Origin: Progne subis subis
Lineage: Eukaryota; Chordata; Aves; Passeriformes; Hirundinidae
Assembly (NCBI GenBank): GCA_022316685.1
Contig: JAKJHU010000057.1
Location: 124,001-188,000, forward strand
Reading direction: 5' to 3'
Length of the DNA: 64,000 bases
Position numbers and translations under genes: made by a program. Below the pieces are notes generated by a model. That model was not told where the DNA came from and searched no databases. It saw only the letters and a program-made list of their open reading frames with translations. How positions within the stretch are numbered: the first letter of the stretch is position 1; every line of letters starts with the position of its first letter. Positions 1 through 12,773 of this stretch are shown piece by piece.

Positions 1-835
1 GCTGATTTCTTAACAGTTTTGATTTCCTGCTCTTCATAGATGCCATAAATCTTGTTTTCCTCCTCAAAACTTCAGATGTTTCTAACTTCTTATCTATCAG
101 CCTCTAAAGTGCTTCCAGACTTCCACAAATGTTTTAGCAGACTCCACAGGCTTGCTTGCCACCCTGCTAAATGTCAGGCCATACATCTACTTCGGGGGAG
201 TTCCCCACTGAAGAAACCATACCCAGGGAAAAAACATGTAAGTGGGGAGGACTCAGTCAGAGGCAGCCCAGTCGTGGCTGTATTGGAAGTCTGAACCCAT
301 GCTGTCATCCTTCCCTAGCATACAAACTGATTGGAGAAGACCGCTTAAATTCCTCAGGCTAAAGCAGGACACGGGCTTCGGCAATTCCCCGTGCCTGCCA
401 CGGTCAGGCAAGGCTGTGGCCCAAATCCTGCAGCAACGACTCCCTAAAGCTCTGCAACGGCACGGTACGGCTGATCTCCTCAGGAACGCGTGAACCCCCG
501 CTCACGGACCACGCTGGGCTTATCCAACTCCTTGGTAGCACCATGTAAGTTTCCAGCCTTCAAACTGCTTGTCTTAAAATAGGAGGGATGGGGACTGAGG
601 AAGTACAGCACAGATGCTGGAGAACAGGCTGGTGAGGATGAGGAAGGAAGTTTGCAAAAACATGCTTCATAACAGCTTAAGTATTTCAGAACCAGAATGA
701 TAACAAAATATTTTGGATCTGCCCTATCTTTGCTTTTTACAGATCACAGCCACCAGAACAGACAGACATTGTTCTATCTGATCCTGATACTTGGTTGAAT
801 GCCTTTCAAGGGTTTTTAAAGTAAGTAAACCAGGA

Positions 836-850
836 TTTTTTTTTTTTTTT
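836..850 (+). repeat. poly-T tract (15 nt)
   Basis: Homopolymer of T followed by CCCCCAG, so it resembles a polypyrimidine tract plus AG. No coding sequence I can recognise follows, so I treat it as simple repeat. Confidence 0.8.
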
Positions 851-1032
851 CCCCCAGCTTCACTATGACCTGTCAGGAGTTGTCATATTTCTAGGGAAAC
901 CACAGGGCAAAGTCAAAAGTAGAGGACAGGGAACTTAAAATGAGTACACAGCTGTAAGAGCTGCTTCTGCAACACAAAATGCTAACGGCAGTGGAGTTCA
1001 GCAAAGACATTCTTTTACCCAAAAGTAATCTT

Positions 1033-1082
1033 AAAAAAAAAAAAACAAACAAAAACCAACCAAACAAAAATGAAACAAACAC
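1033..1082. repeat. A-rich / AAAC-type low-complexity tract
   Basis: Thirteen A residues followed by irregular AAAC and CCAA units. It is one of only about three A runs of 12 or more on the + strand, against more than a dozen T runs. Confidence 0.75.
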
Positions 1083-4000
1083 AAAAGCCACATGATAAAG
1101 GATATCTTGATACTGAAAAACAAGCAGTGTAACATGAAAGGACAGTCTGGTATGGAATAAAAAAAATCTTGTGTGACACACTGGCTCCTCATGTGAAAAA
1201 TGGTCTAAGATGCCATTCATTACTTTGGGCTGCAGTTCTTAAAGAATACAAAGTGAATATACAAAAGGCTTCTCTCCTTCAATAGCAGTATCCTTTCAAG
1301 GGTGGCTGTGTGTTTGATTAATATCCAGCAACCTAAGGAATAAGGTGCCACTTCTGTGTTGCATGAAATGACAGTAGACTCACTGTCATGCTTCCTGATG
1401 GTGTTTTCATGTTCAATTATGTTGGTTTTTAAACAGTTTGGTTTGCTTCTGCTGCTTGCATGGGCTTATGTTAATAGTTTTTGGGTCATGTGGCTTTTGT
1501 CACATGTGGCAGAGCTTATCATAAGTAGGTACGGAGAATATCCTGCCTTATCACTGCACTTGACTCCCAGATGCAGCATTCACAGAAGAAATTCTCTTGG
1601 CAAAGAAGAGCTGAATGTCTACAGATGTGTTTGACAGAACAAGCTTTTCTGCTTAAACTCTTTCCAAATCACGTTTCTCTTACTAAAATGAGGGAGAGGT
1701 CACAAGATGGAAATCTATGTTTGATGGGAAAAATAATGCTAAGAAATACCATTACGTTGTGAAACAGGAAGAAAAAGTGAATTACAGTTATATGACGTCA
1801 CTGGAGACCATTATTTAACTCTTTTACAAAATTAGAGGGGGAAAAAGGAAAATCAAACCCTGTTTATTTAGCTTTTCCCACATCTAGGGCACCCTGCCTC
1901 TGTTGGAGGTTCCAGTAGGTGCAAGAAAGACAATTTTTCCCTGGGAAACCCAATTTTTTTAAATCGGCTTTTTCTACAAAAAAGACAATTTTAAGTGACC
2001 ACTCTGTTCCACCTTCTGCCCTGTCTGTGGCTGCCAGGGCTTCCTACTCTTGTCTCTGCCCCCTTTTCAACCTCAGGCAATGGGAGTCTGCTGAGTAGCA
2101 AAGGAATGAATCAATGTTCTCAGGATTTCTTTTCTCCCCACACACCCTAACATGGCTCTTTCTGCTGATGTAAAGAGACTGACAGTTATAAAATTATCCT
2201 TCTGATTCCAATTATTTTTCCAGGCAGATGCCGCTAGGTTACATTCTATTTGGATGCATTCTTATTATTTTACTCATTCACATTTCTCAAGGGCAGGACC
2301 TGCCTAGTATTAGCAAAGGGCAGAAACTCTACATCTGTTCTCAAGCACCTCCCTCCATTGCTGCATGCTCCTTCCCCCTCTTCTAGATCTTCTGTGCCTC
2401 AACATTTTTGTCCGCTTTGCCAAGTCCCTCAAACATCTGCTTCCTCCACCCCTGCTCTTGGGCTCAAGAATGTATCTGGCAAAAACCTGGAGTGACTTTT
2501 CCCACCAGAAACCTTTTCTTCCCTCTTTTGGTCTCACCCCAGCAGAACACCTCTCCGAGCACAAAGAAGTCTCTGGACTGCAGTTTTTAGTGATACTGCT
2601 TTCCTATTCACTGCACAGGCCTGTGGAAATCTCACAAAAGCAGCTCAACAGAGCAAGAGTTGACCTCTCATCAGTTTACCTTTGCTGTCAGCAATTACCC
2701 CCAACTCTCTTCCATATGGTCTCTACCGCAGGTGGCAAATGTCTCATCTTTTTTCCTCCAGCCAGTCCCTGACCACCTCCTGAACCTCTCCCTCAGGCTC
2801 TGCTGCATTCTTTTTCACTCTTTTCTTTTAAAATAGAAATAGAGAACAAATGCCTCCTTCCTCAAACACGTACACAAAATCCAACCACACAAAAACATGG
2901 CAACCGACTTCTTTCACCTCTTGGCTCATTCTGTGATGTCAATACCCTTACATTGTTGTTGGTTTTTTTTCCACACCGCTTCCAGTCAAGATCCTCTTTA
3001 GTGTGACTTACCTCCTTACATTTCAATAAATATGCTGTCCTTAGAGTTTTGAGAGATTGTTTCCTAGATGAATCTCACAATCATTTATTCAATTTTCATT
3101 CCCTCCAGGTGCTATTATTTTTAACACTCTTCAGTGCATATGTTCAAATAAATATTTACATCCTTACACCCTCTTAATTTCAACATCATCATACCCCAAG
3201 TGCCTTCTTTCTTCTACTGTTCCTTTAGAAGGACTCTCTTCTTTCCTCCAGTTCCTGTGGTACTCCTGCTTTGTACCACACAAAATGTTATCCTTTAGAT
3301 TATTTTGGCCTAATTTCAAGACTAGAGACTTGTTTATTGACTTTCCAGGTACACAGCAGCAATCTCTGTCAGCATCACTGAAACCTAATGGACACACAAC
3401 CATCGGCTAAAGCCCAGCACAACTTCAGGACATGCTTCCTCCTTCCTCCATTTGAAGCACCTCCCACCTATCTCTTGATCTCAACCCCAATGAACTACAC
3501 CACACGATTACTAGCCTACTTGTGTTATAAATTTGAGTTATAAAATTGTCTTGAGTTCTCTGGTCTTTGCATTCAGACCAGTTCTGATTTTCTCAGCTGA
3601 AGCTCCCCCTAGTTCTCATCCTTTTGTAACTTGGTTGAAAACTCTTCTTTCTTCATCTAACTGAAGTAGCTTTTCCTCATTCAAAAGCAAAGCACAAAAA
3701 TCCTTCTTCTAGATTTAGCTCTGGGTTTTCTCTTTAAGTACCTTTTGAGGTGATACTCCTTCCTCACTGCATTTTCTTTTTGAGTTTTCTAATGGAACAA
3801 ATACAGTACTAATTTAATTTCTCAGGGTTTCAAAACGTAAAGATGAAAACAAACATGGAAAACCAGACCAGAATTACTCACCACTCTCCTCTTCCCCTAA
3901 ACTGAGCAGAGTTCATACACCAGACAGGAAGGGGTAAAATAGCTTTGGAGACCAAGGCAGCTGGTCTCATCAGACAACCGCACCCAGCTGTTTTATATAT

Positions 4001-6976
4001 GGGACAGGAAGAGGAAATTAGAAGCTAGAGTGGGAGGATAATTCCCTGTTCAGAACCTTAATGTGAAAAGACTGTTGTATTAAAGGCTGTATTTGTGTGT
4101 ACTACTTAAAGATTTGAACAAATAGGAAGCATAGTCAATGTTGCGTGGAAAAATGAGGAAAGCATTTTTATTTATTTCTCCTATGCTGGTGCCTTTTTTT
4201 CCTTAATATGACAGTTTTGCTTTGAATATGTTCTACTAGGATACTGAGAATTGAAACTGTTATTTTGGGTTTACATTCCCAATTTTTTGCCAAGTTCATA
4301 TGTGTTTTCCTTTAAGCAGCCATTTGTCATAAACTACAGACTACGAAAATTAATATATTTTATAATTTCTAAGAAGGTTTTAGCCTTGACTCTGTGCCAA
4401 TTTAAACAGTTCTCCCACTACAAACTTTATCCCCAGGATTCATGTTTGGTGTCCAAAATACTTGTATCAAATTCCTACGGCCTATCAAACAGCTGGTTTG
4501 GACTATTAAAGGTCACTGGAGCAAGCAGAGATTTCTTTCTTTCAGTTTGTAAAACTCTCTGGGAAAATACTGTGACTAAATTTAACCTTTAACCCACATA
4601 ATACCAGAAGAAGCAAAAAGAATTAAATACCTGTTCTTCCCCTGCTCTTACTCTCTGAATAATACATCCATTTCTTTGTTATAGTGGTAACACCTTTCTT
4701 TTAACACCTAAGTTATTCATTAGTTTATGACAAGAAGTGCTGCTCATAAGGATAGAGAGGAATACCGAGTCTCAAAAATACAGCTTTTGTTTACATCATT
4801 TTTTTATTAGGCATGGGTTGTATTACAAGCTTAGACTTGCCAATCTTGTAATAATTTGCATCAGAACTACTATAAGATGAAGCAAACATATTTCTAAACC
4901 TCATCACCTAATTTTTCCTTTAATTAATAAAAAGATGCAGTCCATATCACATTTCCTATGAATCAGTGAAGACTAATGAAATCATACTTTACACACTTGA
5001 AATGAGAACTAAGTAAAAAATAAATATGGAAATTAGTACAATGTATTTGGCAATTTACCATACGTGCAGTAAAAACTCCAGCAACCTAATAAAAAAAGAC
5101 CCATAATCACTGCAGATCTATTTAAAGGACTCATAGTTTCCCTTTTCATCATAGACTATAACTTTTAGAAATGAAAATTTTAATTTCTTGGGTTTAGTTA
5201 CTAAACTCTTGCATAATGTGTTTATTGCATAATGACAAAGTTTTAATACCAAGACCATTTGGCTTACGTGAGCAACATGCATCACTATTTTTACCTGGTT
5301 CTCAGAATCATTGAGTTCAGTGGGTGAAAATTCCCATATTTTTCTCTTTGAATTCATCGTCATCCTTAAAGAACAGAGTGTGAAGAAAGAAAATATTGCT
5401 GTAGATAGTGGATATTGCTAGAACATTTTCTTGTGGAACACTTGTGGAATGGGGTTTTTTTCAGCTGCATGCACCATCCATAGTGATGATGTTTCTCTCA
5501 AGTTTGGGAATACCAAACAGCAGACTAAGTGGCTCTAGTTATCTAGAGAAGTCACTTGCTGCAAACACCTCCCAGTGGCTCCACACCGAATTTTGATGGC
5601 ATTCCACCTTCTTCTAATCTACCTTAGGCATATGGTAGATTCCCAGATTTAATCTCAATTTGTCTCAAATAAAACGAGCCCTGTGCTTGGAATCCTAATA
5701 TTTTCCCACCAGTGTTAGATGTTGTTTACATCTATGCCAGTGTTTTTTATACTAAATCACTACAATGCCAATGAAATACATTACTTCCAAGTGTTTGGCA
5801 TCCCTGGAATATAAATGGAGTAAGTGAGCTGCAAATGACTTTTTTTTCATATAAAGGATTGACTTCTCTGAGTAACCCTGCTAAAACCACTTGAAGACTT
5901 GCTTTCTAAGAATTCAAGAGCCTTACATACATACATAGAATCTTAAACAAAATATTCTTCAGGATATTGATCTCTGATGAATACTTATTAAATATGGAAG
6001 TAGGAATAAAAATCATTACAGTCACTTTAGCCATCGATGCCTATTATGACATTAAAATAGATACTTGCATTGATTTGTGAGTGCAAAATACAAAGTCTTA
6101 AAACCTGAAGCAATGTTCTTAAATGTGACTTTATGGAGCAGCCAACACAGCAGCAGCTTTGTGCAAGAGCACTTCTGCAGCAGTACACACTTTCCTCTGG
6201 GAACAAGTGGGAATCCATACGGGCCTCTGAAGAGGATGGGAAGAAATGCATTCCAGTACACCTTTGTTGCAAACTACCAATAATATTTATCTTCTTTTGG
6301 CAAGCATCAATAGAAATTTTTTTTTCCCAAAATAGATATATTTCAAAAATTAGCATGTTGACTTTGCTATGCTGTTTTTTCTGCCCCTTTTTTTTTTTTT
6401 CCATTTTAGTATGGAAAAATACTGGAACTGATGGGCTGTTTAATGAAAAAGGTAGAAAAGTGTTACTCTTCTGTGTGTAAAATTCATTAAAAAACACTGG
6501 TTAGCTCTAACAGAACCCACATTCCAGTCACCCACGTGTTGAATCTTCAATCTACAAACCAGAGTTAAGTTGTAAAGTGGAAGCAAACAGAATCTATATT
6601 AAAAACTAATGATGTAAAAAATGTCTTCAGTAATAATAATCTAAAATGTGAGTAACCTCAGACATGCTGCCTTCCTCCATTATGGAAATTTAAAAATATA
6701 TTTTCTCAATTCAACTGTATTCCACACTGTTAGCAATACTGCTTCACCCTATTACTTAAAGCAAACCTTGTCATGGGCAATGTGGAGCTGCTGCCTCTGC
6801 AATAAAGATGTATTTGTTTGTCTTTATGACAGGATTTTCTCAATTTATCTTCATTCAGATTTGTTAAATATTCATTTATTCATTGCAGAATATTGTGTAT
6901 TTCCTTACTCTGCACTCAGTCAAAGTGTTAATAAGGGACCTGAACTACAAACCATATTTTCTTCATTCGGTTGTTT

Positions 6977-7027
6977 CTAAATATACCAGGAAGCACTTGA
7001 ATATACACTAAATATACCAGGAAGCAC
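6977..7027. repeat. Tandem duplication, period 31 bp
   Basis: Two identical 20-nt copies, 6977-6996 and 7008-7027, both starting CTAAATATACC and ending GGAAGCAC, separated by an 11-nt spacer. This is a perfect partial duplication with a 31-bp period. The lack of divergence suggests a recent slippage or duplication event. Confidence 0.9.
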
Positions 7028-8101
7028 AGCTTGATGGAGGCATTTTCTCTCTTATTTCCATCACTGACACAAAACAGCCTATTTCATAAAAATGAGTCTG
7101 ATGCTTTGTGTTACTTTGCTCACTTTCTGATTCTGGAAACAAGGCCATTACTGTGCAGCAGGAATGGAAATTAATTTTTATTTAGCTTTTTCTATGACAT
7201 TAAATGGTTATTTCTCATTATTCCACATAAAGTGAAGCCTCCCTATCTCAGGGACCCTTTCTATACCCTTTATATGGTTCAGGGCCAAACAGTTAATGGA
7301 ATATTGTGTCATGCAAATTCACACAGACCAAGTTATTTCAGTGAAACATTCTACTGCTGGAGAAGCAGAAGACAGAGGGAAAAAATGTCCATCATTTTTG
7401 ATGCTGGAGTCCTTGTGCAAGTGGAAAACACATGCTTTAGCAGCTGCTTCTTTGTAGGAACTGAAGCAGGCCAGTTTTGGCTGGCAGGCAACTTAGAATT
7501 TGGACGTTTGCTAATGCAAGGAAAAACTCTCAAAAATTTCATGTGAGTGGGGGTAGGGTCAGAACTGAGCCACAAGCATGCATCTCATCAGACTTTACCA
7601 CGATAATGATTCCTATTTATATCCTAGTACTCCTCTGCTGTCTCACACATGGCCTCTGTTCTCCAAGGAGGCCAGTCTCCAAGGAGTGCTGTTCTCATCT
7701 TGGGTGAGTGTGGTGGTGTGTGGTTTTGGTTTATTCCGTTTATGTATTTTATATTGGACTTTTATATTGGTTCGTTCCTTGTACCCCCCTATTTTATGTA
7801 ATGGTTTCGACTTGTTTACCCCGAGTTAGAAAAGTTTGTTATATGTCAATCTTCCCTTCCCCTTCATCCCCGGTTGTCAATCCTCTCTCTCTCCCCTTGG
7901 GCGCCCGGTCTATCGCTCCAGGACCCTTCCCCTGCTTCTAGAAAGCTCCAGGGAAGGCGTCGAGTGATAGGCTGGGGCCCTGGAAATCCCCTCCCATCAT
8001 TTTGTGGTTGGCCCCCAGTTGCAAAGTTCACACCCCCGGTTACACCCCCCGTTACTGTAATTGGCTGACCGGTTGTTGCCACCCCTATCCCCACCTCCGG
8101 T

Positions 8102-8107
8102 TATAAG
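8102..8107 (+). promoter_or_regulatory. TATA-like box of the LTR
   Basis: TATAAG sits about 80 bp upstream of the AATAAA signal inside the LTR, the position expected for an LTR core promoter. Activity is inferred, not shown. Confidence 0.5.
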
Positions 8108-8183
8108 CTCTTGCACGGCTGCTCTCAGGGCTCTCTCTGGGCAGCAGGCGTAGAGTGCAGAGCTCCGTGCTCCCTCTCGTCAG

Positions 8184-8189
8184 AATAAA
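8184..8189 (+). promoter_or_regulatory. LTR polyadenylation signal AATAAA
   Basis: Canonical AATAAA downstream of the TATA-like box and about 65 bp before the proposed end of the LTR, as in the R region of many retroviral LTRs. Confidence 0.55.
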
Positions 8190-11100
8190 CCATCTTTAAA
8201 ACTGCTCAGAGGAGTTGCTCCTTTAATCGGTTGCCGCGGTCGAGTATTACAACATCGTGCCTGTTGCTGAGGTGGGGATCCAAGACCCCACAGGGAGGAG
8301 GTGGCTCGCCTTGCCTGCCACCCCGACCTCACCACGTTGCTGCAGTGAGAAGGCTGAGCTAGCCTGTGGCTGCGCTGGTCAGCGCCTAAAGGGACACTGC
8401 GACACACCACATAACAGGAATCATCAGTTATTGATTAACCTGAACACTCTGTAACGGGAGGGAGAGAGGGAATGGGCCTCTCAGCCTATCTGAGCCCTAG
8501 GCTGATAGGAATCCAGGACCTCTTGTCACATGCCACTTGTGTGGCTCATCCCCCCTTTGTGGTCTTAGCCCAGTCAAGATTTGTGTAGGTGGTTCCAAGG
8601 ATAAGGGAGGTTGGACTGCTGCATTCCTACGCACTGGATTTTACCTGTGGATTTAGAAAAGGATACGTCACACTCTAAATTCCGGAAAAAATCTTTTATT
8701 CAAAATAACGTATAGAATTCCTTCCCACTCACTTGAAACATAGAATTAGTAGATGAGAACCAAGAATGAAAACAATTGTAAATATCCCAGAATAGCTGGG
8801 ATACAAATGGAATAAAATAAAAAAAAAAGCAAGCAACACAGCTCATTTGAAGTCTCCTTGATGCTGTAGAGGTTTCTGTATGAGTAAACTGCAACTGCTT
8901 CAGGAATACCAAGATGCCAGGTATTCCAATACCAGGTGATGCCAAGATCTTTCCCATCCTTTAGTAACAGATGTGAAATCAATGGGAAGGGATTGCAAAG
9001 TTGGGTGCAAAGTAGCTTGGAAATTTTCCCTGGTGCCCAGAGTCTGAGCTATTTTGAAGCCTCTGGTAAGTCTGCTGAGCCACTGAAGTTGTGTGGAGGA
9101 CAGTCTAAGCTGCTCAAGCCCCACTCCCCTGAGTCATTGCGGGGGACAGGACACTGCTTGGACTCACTCCACAGCACCTCCATCTAGAACCCCTGCTTGT
9201 CAGCACACATAACGTGCCCTGGAATTTGCAAGGTCTCTACAAAGCGTACTCCACATTCCCTACATCAAAGGAATCCTTTTGCTGCAGAACTGGGACTTTT
9301 ACAACTCCATTTCGCTACATTAAAGGAACTGTATTGAGGATCTTTGCCATTTGTGCAAAAGAATTCCTTCTTGTGTGCTTACTTGGGGTTAAGCAAACAA
9401 CTTATTTTTATATGGCCTTCAAAACTAGCTTAAAAGCACCAGAAAATCAGCTGCAGCGAGCTGTGTTCTGCTACCAGCAGCAAAACAGAGGGAGACTTCA
9501 ACATCTGTGATTTTATTTGGAACAAGTGTGCCTAGAACAATTACTGCAACTGCTGGTTGACAAGCACAGAAATCTCATTTGCTTGTTCAAATTCAGTTCA
9601 GTAGTCCAAAAAGCCTGGTGTGATCATCTGATGGTCACCCACCTAAAGAGGTGTGCAGCTCTAACAGAGAGTCTCCACCAGGCAGACTGCTGTCATCAGG
9701 ACATCCTTCTGGCTGTGTGGCTAGCAGAGAGCATCCCTGCCACAGCTGTGGGGTTTTTTCCTTTGGGATGGACACACCTCGGGTGATTACTCACGATGCT
9801 GCTCTTCATGTTCTATTTATTCTATGACTAATTCACAAACAAGGTTGGGAATAATACTTGTAAGAAATAAACCCACTCCCTGATGAGCTCCAATCTCATC
9901 AGTCTAGTGGAGAAACACCTGATTTTGGGGATGGGGATTGGCTTCAATGTGTCCCTTTTTGCAGTCGTAGCAAGATCTCTTTTGTTCTTTAGGTCCTAAT
10001 TGATATCAGGCTGTGACACAAACTGCACACAGCAGGTTTTGGTACTCAACATCTTTCTTATAGCAGGATTTAGAATGTCTATAAAACACGGGATTACTCA
10101 TTCCTAAAATCAAGGAAATTAGTAGAGCTGTTAAATGTGGAAGATTAACCAAAACATAAAAAAGGAAGAAAAACCTTGTATTCATTAATGCCTTCTGATA
10201 CTCGTTTGATGTCTTTACCAAGACCTGTTCTAGCTATCTGTGCTTTCTGATTCATGTTAAGCAGCAGAGACACTCAGTCTAGATGCCAAAGGTTAGCAGG
10301 CTGAGGGCCACCATCTCCAGCTTAACAGGTTGTTTTCTTTGTTTTCTAAAGACTTTTTTGAGTTGTGGATACCCAGCTAAATTCTATCTGGAACTGGCAA
10401 ATTCCCTACTTTGGATGAGAAGTGCATGGGCAAAGCCATGAGAATGATTTAAGCCTGTCTAGAAATTATTGTTTCACACTTGTCAGCAATCTGCTGCCAG
10501 GATAGACTGGACTGAGTGTGTGTACAAGGTGGAAAAACCATACAAAACACAACTGGCTCCCAAGGTGTCCCTGCTGCTGTTCTCACAGACTGCCAAAGCT
10601 TTTTCCATCAGTGCTGCCACTATTGATGTATGCAGGCTTGTCATTTGAACGGCAACATTTTTAAAGCTGAATTTACACAGCACTTTGCTGTGATGAGGAG
10701 AGTTCCAGAGGTCCCCTCAGCCCAAAGGGGATTTGCAGAACTCTTGAAATACCTTGTTCTATTAGAGAGATACAAGATTTTGCTCCCAGTAAACTCAGGC
10801 AAGTGCCATAATCAGCTCTTTAGGAAAGTTCATGGACTAAGAAGGAAAGGAGATGGGCACCAGAGGAACACATTCTTGTCTACGTTGTAGTAACAAACTG
10901 CCACTAGTTCCTTTTACAACTTGCTAAGGCATCACAGACCAGCAGCCCTGCAGGGTCCACTTGGTGACAGCTGTGGCTATGTAATGACCTACCAGGGCAT
11001 GAATGAGGGGATGCATTTTGCTCTTCACCTCAGTTTTGGAAAGAGGAAGGGTGTTAAATCCAAGGATCTCTCCCATCTCTGCCCTTTAATGGTGGCAACC

Positions 11101-11205
11101 CCCCAGAGGAAAAAAAAATCCTACATAGCAGAGGTAGGAACCTGCCTCAAAATGCTGCTTGAGCTGAAATATGTGGATTTGCTGCGGGTGTTCAGTAATT
11201 TTCAC

Positions 11206-11235
11206 AAAATCACAGAATGGCAGAAAAGGACAGTA
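11206..11235 (-). mobile_element. Possible short CR1 3'-end scrap
   Basis: AAAATCACAGAATGG followed by an AGAAAAGGA stretch resembles the reverse complement of the CR1 3' terminus (ATCACAGAATGG...GGAAGGGA). Only about 30 bp can be aligned by eye, so this may be chance. Confidence 0.35.
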
Positions 11236-11613
11236 TCTTATTCTTCCACATACCCTCATTCAGACTGAATAATTTTCCTGTAATAGCCTAAAAGCTTAAT
11301 TCTGTGCTGTTCTGCATTGAGTCTGCCTTTCAAAAACAACAGCTTGTGTCGGAGTGGCACTGTGCCCTTTACTTGCCTAAGGCATCGAGCATCTTTCACC
11401 TCTGCACACAGTTATCATGACAAATCATTCCTATTACAAGCTTGTCATCTCCTAATTTGCATTCTTCTGAACTTTCTTTTATTAAGTGTTCAGACTACTC
11501 CTGCAAACGGGAGTGGTTTCAAGTGGCAGTGCTGGAGGGATCCATCTGAACAGGGCCTATTGCTGAACAGTGGCCCCAACCAGAAAGGCTCCTGGCATAT
11601 TCCTGGAGGGATG

Positions 11614-11657
11614 TGTGACATGGTGACAAGTGTGACACGGTGACAAGTGTGACACGG
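11614..11657. repeat. 17-bp tandem repeat, about 2.6 copies
   Basis: Units TGTGACATGGTGACAAG (11614-11630) and TGTGACACGGTGACAAG (11631-11647), then a partial TGTGACACGG (11648-11657). The two full copies differ at one base, and the derived unit carries a CpG. Confidence 0.9.
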
Positions 11658-12439
11658 GGCTGTAACAGACCCAGCCTGGGCTCCTTGAACCCCTTTCAGC
11701 GGAGCAGTCCGTGGTGGGGGGAGTGTTACGCTGGCACCTGCGACTACCTTGGGGATGGGAAATATCTCCCATTCGGAACCAGGTGACGCAATCAAACGTG
11801 TACATCGACACCGTGGCTTAAATCAACCTCTAGGGACAAAACTCAAGGATAAAGCACAGGAAGGCATTAAGTTGCAAAATGAAAAACGTCCCTCAATGTG
11901 ACCCTCCCTAAGAAGGGACCAGGAGTGTCCATCTCCCCAGCTCTGACCTCCCTATAAACCTGACTCCAGGTTTAAGGGAGAGATAAAACCCAAACGCACC
12001 TTTGCTGTGCATTTATGCCTTACGCCACCTCCCACACCCTCCCTGAATGTCAGGCAGCTGAGCGTGCTACAGCGACAAAACCGTCATCTAGGACAAATCC
12101 TAGAAATTCAGCATTCTTATCACTTTTCTGCCCCGATCTGATTTTCTCTTTGCCTCCAAATTCAATTTTTCAGCAAATTATCCCAGCTGCTCGCAAGCGT
12201 CCCCCCAGCGCGGGCACCGGCGTGCGTTCCTTTGTGGCACACGCCGCTCAGCGAGGAGCGACGGACACGCGGCGGCCGGGCCGCCCTCTCGGCGAGGGAG
12301 CCGCCCCGCCGGGCCCGGCGGGAATCGACCAGGGGCTGCCCGAGGGCGGCAGCGCCCGGCCCGCTCCGGCCCCGGAGGGTGCGAGCTCCGCCCGGCAGCG
12401 CCGCGCCCGAGGGAGCCGCGGGTCCGGGCGGGGCCGCGC

Positions 12440-12450
12440 AAGATGGCGGC
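12440..12450 (+). promoter_or_regulatory. YY1-type initiator-proximal motif
   Basis: AAGATGGCGGC on the + strand. In mammalian CpG-island promoters this motif usually lies just downstream of the start site and points in the direction of transcription, which predicts + strand initiation near 12420-12435. It also contains an ATG (12443) in good Kozak context (A at -3, G at +4), but the following frame is compositionally biased and runs into the CR1 fragment. Confidence 0.55.
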
Positions 12451-12599
12451 GGCCGCCCCGCCCCGCCCCGGCTTTGTACCGCGCTGCGGCCCCGCGCGCC
12501 GCCGCCCGGCAACAGCGACACCCAGCGGCGCCTCAGCTCCGCCTCAGCCCCGCCGCCGCCCGCTCCGCGCGTCACACCGTGCGCCTCGCCCCCCGCGCG

Positions 12600-12607
12600 T
12601 GACGTCA
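12600..12607. promoter_or_regulatory. Perfect CRE (TGACGTCA)
   Basis: Full 8-bp palindromic CREB/ATF site inside the CpG island. A related TGACGCCA lies at 12636-12643. Intact CpG in both suggests the island is unmethylated in the germline. Confidence 0.65.
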
Positions 12608-12773
12608 CAGCTCCGCCGCGCTCCCGTGCCGCGCGTGACGCCACGGGCCCCGCCCCGGGGCCGGGCCTGGAGCAGCCGCCCGCGAGAGGCGGGGGCGCCG
12701 CTGCCGCTCCGTCAGCGGGCCCGGAGAAGGGCTCCTGCCCTGCGAGGGCCCGTCATCGCCGCGGCACCGAGCC

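Larger units (their letters stand above)
1..7704. other. AT-rich noncoding block, no recognised gene
   Basis: I see no gene here. Open frames in both directions are short and unrelated to any family I know; the longest, on the minus strand between 6027 and 6497, is lysine- and serine-rich and overlaps equally open frames on the other strand. The block contains a CpG-richer patch near 360-530, a 15-nt T run at 836-850, an A-rich AAAC-type stretch near 1033-1080, a pyrimidine-rich section between about 2250 and 3800 that may be an unrecognisable old transposon, and a 14-nt T run at 6388-6401. Intergenic or intronic DNA is the simplest reading. Confidence 0.6.
7709..8254 (+). mobile_element. Solo-LTR-like endogenous retrovirus remnant
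   Basis: About 545 bp beginning TGTGGTGGTG and ending TTACAACA, the TG...CA termini of a retroviral LTR. Inside are a TATA-like TATAAG at 8102-8107 and a polyadenylation signal AATAAA at 8184-8189 about 80 bp later, giving the usual U3-R-U5 order on the + strand. The segment is sharply richer in C and G than its flanks. No gag, pol or env reading frame lies on either side, so a solo LTR is likely. I could not find a clear target-site duplication, so the exact borders are uncertain. I do not assign a named family. Confidence 0.7.
8255..12190. other. Noncoding block between LTR and CpG island
   Basis: No gene recognised. The first about 200 bp after the LTR are GC-rich and include a perfect 6-bp hairpin (8272-8277 with 8286-8291); they may belong to the retroviral insertion or to its flank. 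The remainder is unique AT-rich DNA with a short CR1-like scrap near 11206-11235 and a 17-bp tandem repeat at 11614-11657. Open frames are at most about 115 codons and unrecognised. Confidence 0.55.

Noticed and set aside
6027..6497. 156-codon minus-strand frame.
   Set aside because: Overlapping frames on both strands are open, sequence is low-complexity in part, and no family is recognisable.
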